From assembly GCA_002310075.1 (NCBI GenBank), contig DBXU01000050.1:5722-18945 (forward strand): DNA of 13,224 nt, in the 5' to 3' direction. Both the position numbers and the translations under genes were made by a program. The notes below the pieces were generated by a model, which was not told the DNA's origin, did no database searches, and saw only the letters and a program-made list of their open reading frames with translations. This document shows positions 1 to 5,747 of this stretch, piece after piece (within the stretch, counting starts at the first letter, position 1; each line of letters opens with the position of its first letter). The stretch is from Bacteroidales bacterium UBA1204 (GTDB lineage: Bacteria > Bacteroidota > Bacteroidia > Bacteroidales > F082).

Positions 1-124
1 TCAGGCAGCGAAAGCGTAGTTATTCTCGCCAATTAATTTTTTGCAGTCAAGATTAACGAGCGTCACTGCGAGGCTCGACATGCTTACATGACAATTCATC
101 TTGCTGTCAAAACCATACATCCCC
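1..124 (-). ncRNA. ssrA: Transfer-messenger RNA (tmRNA), 5' part, truncated by the window edge
   Basis: tmRNA rescues stalled ribosomes: it enters as an alanyl-tRNA mimic and then serves as mRNA for a degradation tag. Read on the minus strand, the mature RNA should begin at about base 124 with GGGGATG followed by a GGTTTTGACAGC segment. This matches the acceptor and D-arm-like start of Bacteroidota tmRNAs as I recall them. The tag frame runs from base 30 (resume codon GGC) to base 1 and encodes GENNYAFAA followed by TGA, to which the charged alanine is added. Known relatives in this phylum have GENNYALAA or GETNYALAA, so the Leu-to-Phe change near the end is notable. The pseudoknots and the 3' tRNA-like half lie outside the window. 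A 39-codon ATG frame runs through the same bases, but it is explained by the RNA. Confidence 0.93.
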
Positions 125-130
125 TTTGTT

Positions 131-161
131 AGTTGAGAGTTTAGAGTTGAGAGTTTAGAGT
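131..161. repeat. 14-bp tandem repeat in the tmRNA precursor leader
   Basis: The unit AGTTGAGAGTTTAG occurs twice in perfect tandem (131-144 and 145-158), followed by AGT, the start of a third copy. It lies between the ssrA promoter and the mature tmRNA 5' end, so it should be transcribed and then removed by 5' processing. No function is known to me. Confidence 0.85.
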
Positions 162-183
162 CGTTGTCTTCAAAGAACGGGCT

Positions 184-215
184 GCAAAAGTACAGCTATT
201 TTTGATACCCTGCAA
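184..215 (-). promoter_or_regulatory. Promoter for ssrA
   Basis: On the minus strand a TTG at 215-213 is followed after 20 bases by TACTTTTGC at 192-184, a perfect match to the Bacteroidota primary sigma factor consensus (TTG, about 20 bases, TAnnTTTGC). It lies just past the stop of the response-regulator gene. It implies a precursor leader of about 50-60 bases before the mature tmRNA 5' end. Confidence 0.8.
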
Positions 216-218
216 TTT

Positions 219-1379
219 TTATTTCAACGGGCTACCGAAACGCACGACATCGTCTTTCGTGATGGTCTCACCGCAAAGGATGATGAGGCGTTCCACGATG
301 TTGTGGAGCTCGCGGATGTTGCCTGTCCATTGGTATTGTTTAAGTGTTTCAAGGGCATCAGCCTCGTAGGTGGGTGCAGCCTTTCCCATGTTCTGCGCGA
401 TGTATGTAGTAAAGCTCTCTACCAACAGAGGTATGTCATCTTTGCGCTCACGCAAAGGCGGCACGTTGATGACGATGACGCTGAGCCTATGATATAGGTC
501 CTCCCTGAAGTTGCCTTTTTCAATCTCTTCCTTGAGGTTTTTGTTGGTGGCTGCCAGGATGCGCACGTTTACGGGGATTTCCTTCTCACCGCCTACGCGC
601 ACAATCTTGTTTTCTTGCAGGGCGCGGAGCACCTTGGCTTGGGCCGATAGGCTCATGTCGCCGATTTCGTCCAAGAAAAGGGTGCCGCCATCAGCTAGTT
701 CGAAGTCGCCTTTGCGCTGTTTGATGGCTGAGGTGAACGAGCCTTTTTCGTGACCGAACAATTGACTCTCGATAAGTTCTGAAGGGATGGCGGCGCAGTT
801 GACCTCGATGAAAGGTCCAAAGCTGCGTGTACTGAGTTCGTGCAACTGCCGCGCTACAAGTTCCTTGCCGGTCCCGTTTTCGCCCGTAATGAGTACCCTC
901 GCGTTGGTGGGTGCCACCTTCTCGATCATCTCCTTGACTTCCATCATGGGCGCCGACTGGCCTATCATTTCGTTCTGACGCTTCACGGCTTTCTTGAGCA
1001 CCTTGTTTTCGGTTGCCAGATTCTTCTTGTCCAGGGCGTTGCGCAAGGTGATGAGCAGCCGGTTTAGATCGGGCGGTTTCTGTATGAAGTCGAAAGCTCC
1101 TTTTTTGATGGCATCGACAGCGGTGTCAATGGTGCCGTGTCCCGAAATCATGATGACGGGTGTGTCGGAGTCCTTCTTGATGGCTTCCAAGACTTCTATG
1201 CCGTCCATATCGGGCATCTTGATGTCGCAAAAGACAGCGTCGAAATCTTGTTCTTTGATGATTTGCAAGGCTTCAGGCCCCGAGCCGACGTCTTCCACTT
1301 GGTATTTTTCATTTTCCAAGATGTCGCGCAGGACACGGCGGATGGGGGCCTGATCGTCGATGATGAGTATCTTAGACAT
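219..1379 (-). CDS. Sigma-54-type response regulator (receiver + AAA+), lacking the DNA-binding domain
   Basis: The likely start is the ATG at 1379 (MSKILIIDDQ), giving 386 residues; an in-frame upstream ATG at 1400 would add seven residues with no receiver-domain match. Residues 1-115 form a receiver domain with acidic pair D8/D9, phosphoacceptor D52 in CDIKMP, S79 and K101. Residues about 139-375 form a sigma-54-activating AAA+ ATPase: Walker A GENGTGKE at 166-173, Walker B TLFLDE at 233-238, and a late WTGNIREL motif. The sigma-54 contact loop reads GSFTSA (213-218) rather than GAFTGA, keeping the central F and T. The protein stops about 20 residues after the AAA+ domain, so the usual Fis-type helix-turn-helix is absent. 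No remnant follows, because the ssrA promoter begins at once. FlgR of Helicobacter and CtcC of Chlamydia are known regulators of similar size without this domain. No partner kinase gene is in the window. Confidence 0.92.
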   Translation of the reverse strand: MSKILIIDDQAPIRRVLRDILENEKYQVEDVGSGPEALQIIKEQDFDAVFCDIKMPDMDGIEVLEAIKKDSDTPVIMISGHGTIDTAVDAIKKGAFDFIQKPPDLNRLLITLRNALDKKNLATENKVLKKAVKRQNEMIGQSAPMMEVKEMIEKVAPTNARVLITGENGTGKELVARQLHELSTRSFGPFIEVNCAAIPSELIESQLFGHEKGSFTSAIKQRKGDFELADGGTLFLDEIGDMSLSAQAKVLRALQENKIVRVGGEKEIPVNVRILAATNKNLKEEIEKGNFREDLYHRLSVIVINVPPLRERKDDIPLLVESFTTYIAQNMGKAAPTYEADALETLKQYQWTGNIRELHNIVERLIILCGETITKDDVVRFGSPLK

Positions 1380-1381
1380 AA

Positions 1382-1396
1382 GGTCAATATTTGACC
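1382..1396. promoter_or_regulatory. Perfect palindrome, candidate operator between divergent genes
   Basis: GGTCAA-TAT-TTGACC is an exact inverted repeat with 6-base arms and a 3-base spacer. It abuts the minus-strand -7 box (1397-1405), where transcription of the response regulator should start, and covers the candidate upstream element of the plus-strand promoter. A dimeric regulator bound here could control both genes. This is inference from position and symmetry only. Confidence 0.4.
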
Positions 1397-1425
1397 GCAA
1401 AGATAAAACTTTTTCTTATTTTTGC
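1390..1425 (+). promoter_or_regulatory. Promoter for the secreted FGE-like/FG-GAP pair
   Basis: TATTTTTGC at 1417-1425 matches the Bacteroidota -7 consensus. TTTG at 1390-1393 could be the upstream element, at a rather long spacing of 23 bases. A good Shine-Dalgarno (AGGAGA, 1436-1441) then precedes the ATG at 1445. The region overlaps the divergent promoter of the response regulator. Confidence 0.6.
1397..1405 (-). promoter_or_regulatory. Promoter -7 box for the response-regulator gene
   Basis: TATCTTTGC reads on the minus strand at 1405-1397, a full match to TAnnTTTGC. A well-placed upstream TTG is not evident. The distance to the ATG at 1379 implies a 5' leader of only about 10-15 bases. 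Confidence 0.55.
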
Positions 1426-1444
1426 CTATCAAAAAGGAGAAGAC

Positions 1445-2269
1445 ATGAAGAAAATAATAGTATTAGCCACCTTGCTGTTTTCATTGCAGACTTGCCTGTT
1501 GGCTCAAGACTCCATTCCGGCGCCGACTACCTATCAGGTCAATGGAGTAGCTTTCAATATGGTGAGGGTTGAGAAGGGAGGCTATTGGATGGGTGCGCAA
1601 CGGCTGGATACTTTGGAATTCAACTATGACCGCATGGCACAGACCGACGAGGTGCCTGTTCATCATGTAGCCATTCGTGAGGATTTCTATCTCGGCCAAA
1701 CCGAGGTGACGCAGAAACTATGGAAGGCGGTGATGGGTTATAACCCCAGCGCAAAGAAATGCTCGAAGCGTCCCGTGACCAATGTGAATTATTTTGAGGT
1801 GCAGGAATTCCTGAAACGCATCGATAGCCTCACGGGCATGCATTTCCGCTTGCCTACCGAAGAGGAATGGGAATATGCCGCTCGTGGCGGTGCCAACGGG
1901 AAGCCTACGCTTTATAGCGGTGGCGACGAGGCCAAGAAAGTGGCGTGGCATAATGGGAATGCTAGACGCCTAAAAAAATGTGGCAAGAAGAATCCCAACG
2001 AATTGGGCCTTTACGACATGTCGGGTAATGTGTGGGAATGGTGCTCGTCGAAGTATCGTTACTATGACAAGGAACGTACAGCCGCCATGGGGAAAGATGC
2101 CGATATGTACATCATCCGTGGTGGTGCCTACCAACTCCCTGAAACGTCGTGTCGCGTGTCATGGCGTGGAAAACGCTTGCCAGGCCAAAAGATTTCATGC
2201 GGTGGCTTCCGCCTTTGCCTCGATGCCAAATATGTGAAAGAGGATAAGCCTGAAAGTGCAAAGGAATGA
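1445..2269 (+). CDS. Secreted formylglycine-generating-enzyme-like (SUMF1/PvdO-type) protein
   Basis: This 274-residue protein starts at the ATG at 1445, chosen for the AGGAGA ribosome site just upstream and the signal peptide that follows (residues 1-20, hydrophobic, probable cut before QDS). Family hallmarks are in order: FNMVRVEKGGYWMG (about 37-50), the DEVPVHHV and FYLGQTEVTQ region (68-90), FRLPTEEEWEYAARGG (134-149), GLYDMSGNVWEW (188-199), RGGAY (225-229) and GGFRL (253-257). True formylglycine-generating enzymes use a cysteine pair spaced C-x4-C after RGG; here the first position is Leu231 and only Cys236 remains. It is therefore unlikely to be a classical sulfatase-activating oxidase. 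Such folds also occur in the gliding/T9SS lipoproteins GldJ and GldK, but no lipobox is convincing here. Its stop overlaps the next start as ATGA, so the two are probably translated together. Confidence 0.88.
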   Translation: MKKIIVLATLLFSLQTCLLAQDSIPAPTTYQVNGVAFNMVRVEKGGYWMGAQRLDTLEFNYDRMAQTDEVPVHHVAIREDFYLGQTEVTQKLWKAVMGYNPSAKKCSKRPVTNVNYFEVQEFLKRIDSLTGMHFRLPTEEEWEYAARGGANGKPTLYSGGDEAKKVAWHNGNARRLKKCGKKNPNELGLYDMSGNVWEWCSSKYRYYDKERTAAMGKDADMYIIRGGAYQLPETSCRVSWRGKRLPGQKISCGGFRLCLDAKYVKEDKPESAKE

Positions 2270-4428
2270 AAAATCCTCTCGGCATAGTAGCCCTTGTGTT
2301 GTTGTTATCGTTGGCCGGAATAGGGCAAGAAAAAGCAGCTATTCAGGTTAAAAATACTGATAATGTATTGTCATCCCCTTGGGCAGGTGGCCTCAACGCC
2401 TGCCAGTTCGGGCGTGTGGATCTTAATAGCGACGGTGTGAAAGATCTTGTCGTGTTCGACCGACAAGGAAATCGCTTGTCATGCTTTCTGAATAAAGGTG
2501 GTCACGGCGAGATCAACTATGTTTTTGCGCCTTCCTATGTCCGGTTTTTCCCTCACCTGACCGATTGGGTTGTCTTTGCCGATTATGATGGCGACGGACG
2601 AGAGGATCTCTTTACCTTTTCGAAAGGTTGGGCGGGGATGAAAGTGTACCGTAATGTTACTGATGAAGAAGTCGGCTTCGAATTGGTCGCCTATCCCTAC
2701 TTGACTTCTTGGCAGGGTGGAGGCGAGGTGAACATCATCGCCACCAATGCTGACTATCCCGCCATTGTTGATCTTGATGGCGACGGCGACCTCGACATCC
2801 TTACTTTTGGCGTGTTGGGCACCTTCATCGAAAAACATCTCAATCTCTCGATGGAACGCTACGGTCACCGCGATTCCTTGGTTTTCGAAAAGACCGACTA
2901 TTGTTGGGGACGTGTCGCAGAGAGTGAGGAAAACAATGAGATGTATTTGGATACCTGCCTTTTCGGTAAGTCGTTGATAGTTAAAGATGATAATCGTCAT
3001 AGAGGCGCTACTTTCGCCGTGCGTGACCTGACGGGGAACGGCTTGCCCGACTTGCTCCTTGCCGATGTGGATTATCCAAGTTTGGTTTTCTTGAAAAATG
3101 GCGGCACCCCCGAAAACGCCTTGATGGTGAGCCAAGAGACAGAGTTCCCTCACAACGATCCGGTCCGTCTTTACTCAATGCCTGTGCCATTTTTCACCGA
3201 TGTCGATAACGATGGTATGGATGATTTGTTGGTTTCGCCTTTCGATCCCAACCCAATGGCTTGCGAGGGACTGAATTCGGTATGGCTTTATTTGAACCAT
3301 GGCACGAATCAAAGTCCCGATTATCAGCTTTATTCGAAGTCGTTTCTGCAAGATCAGATGATTGATGTGGGCACGGGAGCATATCCTGTCATTATCGATG
3401 TGGACGGTGATGGACTGAAGGATTTGGTCGTTGGCAACATTGGGAACATCGATTCCACTTATTATGTCTATGGTAGCCTGCAAACACGTCGCTCATCACA
3501 ATTGTCTTTGTATAAAAACATTGGTACGAAGCATAATCCTGTATTTCAACTGGCTGACGATGATTTCGGAAAACTAAAAGCGCTACAAAGAATGGGTTTG
3601 GTGCCCACGTTTGGCGACTTGGACGGCGATGGGCAATGGGAAATGCTGACGGGAACAGCCGAAGGAAAGTTGCTGCTATTCGATGCCGATTTCAATCTTC
3701 TTGACGACGATTTCCTGCATTTTGAAGGCGCTTGGTCGACGCCATGCCTTTTTGATGTGGACCATGACGGAATCCTTGACTTGGTTGTCGGTGAAGCGAG
3801 CGGCAAACTAACCTATTATCAAGGCTCTAAACAAGGAAATGAAACATTGTTTTCGTTGATCACCGGTTTTTGGGGCAAAGTAGACGTTTGCGACCATACG
3901 GCTTCCTATTTCGGTTACAGCATCCCGACCTTGTTCCGAAAAGGCGAAGAGACGTTGCTTTCGGTTGGTTCCGAACAAGGCAAGCTATTCTTGTTTAAGG
4001 ATTTGGATGTATATGCCGACGCGACGTTTACGGATGTCACCGATCATTGGGACGAGTATGTCTGTGATTTCGAGAATCGCTTCGGGATGCGCTCCTCTTC
4101 ATCAATAGCCGACCTTGATGATGACGGCTCACTGGAGATGGTTGTAGGAAATACTTGCGGTGGTTTGGAACTGTTGAATGGAGACATTGCTGTGCATCAT
4201 GATGTTGAAGAGAACGGCCCTTCGACAAGCTCAGAGACTTTGGCGGTATATCCCAATCCGGCCAAAGGTTGTGTCACGGTTGAGGGCAAGGGGTTGTTGA
4301 TAGTGATGAACCTTTTGGGACAGAAGATTCTTAGTAGGGAAATCGATGGGCGGACGATCGTCTCTTTGCCGCCAGGCATTTGGTTGGTGAGGTTGGGTGG
4401 TATTACCAGAAAAGTCGTGGTGGAATGA
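2266..4428 (+). CDS. FG-GAP/VCBS-type repeat protein with a T9SS type A C-terminal sorting domain
   Basis: This 720-residue protein has a signal peptide (residues 1-20, ending near GIGQ) and nine Ca2+-binding DxDxDG-type loops starting near residues 52, 106, 169, 254, 312, 378, 451, 497 and 616. Most are followed by a DLVVG-like strand, the signature of FG-GAP/VCBS beta-propeller repeats. Residues about 657-720 are a type IX sorting domain: LAVYPNPAKG, a middle NLLGQKIL strand and a final GIWLVRLGG...KVVVE. The protein should cross the inner membrane by Sec and be exported and anchored or released by T9SS. Its binding target is unknown; propellers of this kind usually bind surfaces, glycans or proteins. 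It overlaps the upstream FGE-like gene by 4 bases, suggesting a shared role. Its last 26 bases overlap a convergent gene. Confidence in the domain calls is high; there is no basis for a specific ligand. Confidence 0.92.
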   Translation: MKNPLGIVALVLLLSLAGIGQEKAAIQVKNTDNVLSSPWAGGLNACQFGRVDLNSDGVKDLVVFDRQGNRLSCFLNKGGHGEINYVFAPSYVRFFPHLTDWVVFADYDGDGREDLFTFSKGWAGMKVYRNVTDEEVGFELVAYPYLTSWQGGGEVNIIATNADYPAIVDLDGDGDLDILTFGVLGTFIEKHLNLSMERYGHRDSLVFEKTDYCWGRVAESEENNEMYLDTCLFGKSLIVKDDNRHRGATFAVRDLTGNGLPDLLLADVDYPSLVFLKNGGTPENALMVSQETEFPHNDPVRLYSMPVPFFTDVDNDGMDDLLVSPFDPNPMACEGLNSVWLYLNHGTNQSPDYQLYSKSFLQDQMIDVGTGAYPVIIDVDGDGLKDLVVGNIGNIDSTYYVYGSLQTRRSSQLSLYKNIGTKHNPVFQLADDDFGKLKALQRMGLVPTFGDLDGDGQWEMLTGTAEGKLLLFDADFNLLDDDFLHFEGAWSTPCLFDVDHDGILDLVVGEASGKLTYYQGSKQGNETLFSLITGFWGKVDVCDHTASYFGYSIPTLFRKGEETLLSVGSEQGKLFLFKDLDVYADATFTDVTDHWDEYVCDFENRFGMRSSSSIADLDDDGSLEMVVGNTCGGLELLNGDIAVHHDVEENGPSTSSETLAVYPNPAKGCVTVEGKGLLIVMNLLGQKILSREIDGRTIVSLPPGIWLVRLGGITRKVVVE

Positions 4429-4855
4429 TCCAGAGTCTCATCTTCTTGGCTTTGTAGTTGATTACAGCCTTATGGAGCCTCAGCAAGTCACCGCCGATGA
4501 TGCCGTCGATATGAGGGAGATTAAGTTTCCCATACATCTCGTGAATGTTTTCCAGATCAAGGGCGACGGCTTCATAATCTCGAATTTCCAGCGTCCCGAT
4601 GGATAATTGGTCGATGTGGAAGGTGGCACTTTCCAGGTCGGAACTGCCCACACCTGCTGTCATGCCTTCTTTTTTCTCGAAATGAAGGTCCTCAATGAAA
4701 GTGGAGATGGTCTTGGTGTCGAAGACGGAGCGTGAGGCACCAGTGTCAATCAAGAAGTTGGCCTCCTTACCATGGATCAATCCTTTGACCATGATATGGA
4801 AGCCTTCTCCTTCGATGTCAAGCAGCTGCAGCGGAACTTCGATATAGCGTCGCAT
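4403..4855 (-). CDS. Small retropepsin-like aspartic protease
   Basis: This 150-residue protein shows the retropepsin/clan AA pattern: a first beta strand (IEVPLQLL), the catalytic motif FLIDTGASRSVFD (about residues 34-46) and a distal IDGIIGGDLL (about 119-128) with a hydrophobic flap partner, ending in a final strand (AVINYKAKKMRLW). A single domain of this size normally acts as a homodimer, each subunit giving one Asp. No signal peptide or membrane segment is visible, so it is probably cytoplasmic. It starts one base after the stop of the LOG-family gene (TGA-T-ATG), a strong sign of translational coupling. Its 3' end overlaps the end of the convergent T9SS cargo gene by 26 bases. The substrate is unknown. 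Confidence 0.85.
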   Translation of the reverse strand: MRRYIEVPLQLLDIEGEGFHIMVKGLIHGKEANFLIDTGASRSVFDTKTISTFIEDLHFEKKEGMTAGVGSSDLESATFHIDQLSIGTLEIRDYEAVALDLENIHEMYGKLNLPHIDGIIGGDLLRLHKAVINYKAKKMRLWIIPPRLFW

Positions 4856-4856
4856 A

Positions 4857-5573
4857 TCAGAAGTTCGGCTTGATGGCGTATTTCTTGTAGAAGTCCTTGA
4901 TGATTTTCACGGCATCATCGGCAGTGTCGACGATTTGGAAAATCTCGAAGTCTTCTTCCTTAATCATATGATTGGTGAGCAAGGTGTTTCTGAACCAGTC
5001 GATCAGGCCTTTCCAGTATTCGCTTCCGACGAGGACAACGGGGAATTCCACCATCTTGTTGGTTTGGATAAGCGTGATGGCTTCGGACAACTCGTCCAAG
5101 GTTCCGAAACCACCTGGCATGGCAATGTAGCCTTGTGCGTATCGCATGAAGATGGTTTTGCGGACAAAGAAATAGTCGAAGTTGATGTTCTTGTCAGAAT
5201 CGATGTAAGGGTTGAAGTGCTGCTCGAAGGGCAGGTTGATGTTGAGTCCTACGCTTGTGCCGCCACCCTGGTGCGCGCCCTTGTTGCCGGCTTCCATGAT
5301 GCCTGGTCCACCGCCAGTGATGATGCCGAAGCCATAGTCGGTGAGCTTTTCGGCTATCTCAACGGACATCTCATAGTATTTGTCGCCAGGTTGTGTGCGC
5401 GCCGAACCGAAGATGGCTACGCAGGGACCTGCTTTCGATAGTTTGTCCATTCCCTCCACAAACTCGGCCATGATCTTGAATACCGACCAGGAGTCGTGGC
5501 TTTTGATTTCGCTCCATGATTTGGGATGAAAACTCTCGTGGATGATTCTTTCGTCTTTTTCTGATATTGGCAT
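4857..5573 (-). CDS. LOG-family protein (putative nucleotide 5'-monophosphate phosphoribohydrolase)
   Basis: This 238-residue protein has the Rossmann-like LOG fold: VAIFGSART near residue 53, GGGPGIMEAGNKGA (about 87-100) and the family signature PGGFGTLDELSEAIT (about 153-167), where the PGGxGTxxE motif carries the catalytic and phosphate-binding residues. LOG proteins cleave the N-glycosidic bond of nucleoside monophosphates, releasing base and ribose 5-phosphate. In plants and some bacteria the substrate is a cytokinin nucleotide; in most bacteria it is simply AMP-like nucleotides or unknown. The start at 5573 is supported by the family-typical N-terminal extension. I see no convincing TAnnTTTGC box upstream; the space to the tRNA-Gly promoter is AT-rich with imperfect repeats. 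The retropepsin-like gene follows at one base. Confidence 0.9.
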   Translation of the reverse strand: MPISEKDERIIHESFHPKSWSEIKSHDSWSVFKIMAEFVEGMDKLSKAGPCVAIFGSARTQPGDKYYEMSVEIAEKLTDYGFGIITGGGPGIMEAGNKGAHQGGGTSVGLNINLPFEQHFNPYIDSDKNINFDYFFVRKTIFMRYAQGYIAMPGGFGTLDELSEAITLIQTNKMVEFPVVLVGSEYWKGLIDWFRNTLLTNHMIKEEDFEIFQIVDTADDAVKIIKDFYKKYAIKPNF

Positions 5574-5586
5574 AAAAAATTCAAAA

Positions 5587-5622
5587 TTTGAGATTCAAGA
5601 TTTAAAAATTGTGTACTTTTGC
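5587..5622 (+). promoter_or_regulatory. Promoter for tRNA-Gly
   Basis: TACTTTTGC at 5614-5622 is a perfect -7 match and TTTG at 5587-5590 is a candidate upstream element (spacing 23). The tRNA begins 10 bases after the box, so the precursor leader is very short. The preceding AT-rich stretch has two near copies of TTCAARATTT (5581-5589, 5595-5603). Confidence 0.7.
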
Positions 5623-5632
5623 ATCCGATAAC

Positions 5633-5705
5633 GCGAATGTAGCTCAGTTGGTAGAGCATCAGTTTCCCAAGCTGAGGGTCGCGGGTTCGAACCCCGTTAT
5701 TCGCT
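5633..5705 (+). tRNA. tRNA-Gly, anticodon CCC
   Basis: This is a 73-base cloverleaf. Acceptor GCGAATG pairs with TATTCGC (one G-U), the D arm is GCTC/GAGC, the anticodon stem TCAGT/GCTGA encloses loop TTCCCAA, and the T arm GCGGG/CCCGT encloses TTCGAAC. The anticodon CCC reads GGG (Gly). CCA is not encoded; CAAAA follows the discriminator T. Confidence 0.96.
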
Positions 5706-5706
5706 C

Positions 5707-5741
5707 AAAACGTAGAGACGCGTTGCGTCTCTACGTTTTTT
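5707..5741. terminator. Bidirectional rho-independent terminator after tRNA-Gly
   Basis: Arms at 5707-5721 and 5725-5739 are perfectly complementary over 15 bases with a GTT loop; the core is CGTAGAGACGC. The stem ends in A and T tracts on both sides, so it can stop the tRNA (plus) and the SPFH gene (minus, stop at 5748). Confidence 0.88.
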
Positions 5742-5747
5742 ATGGGA

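Noticed and set aside
1..120. 39-codon open frame on the minus strand (MYGFDSKMN...)
   Set aside because: The bases match a tmRNA 5' region, and the last nine codons are the tag; the upstream codons are structural RNA.
1391..1444. TTG start adding 18 residues to the FGE-like protein
   Set aside because: It overlaps the promoter, and the ATG at 1445 has a good ribosome site and begins the signal peptide.
2479..3153. Long minus-strand open frame opposite the FG-GAP gene
   Set aside because: It has no domain signature and is a mirror of the repetitive Asp/Gly-rich coding strand.
4935..5441. 168-codon plus-strand open frame opposite the LOG gene
   Set aside because: The opposite strand carries the intact GGGPGIMEAG and PGGFGTLDE signatures.
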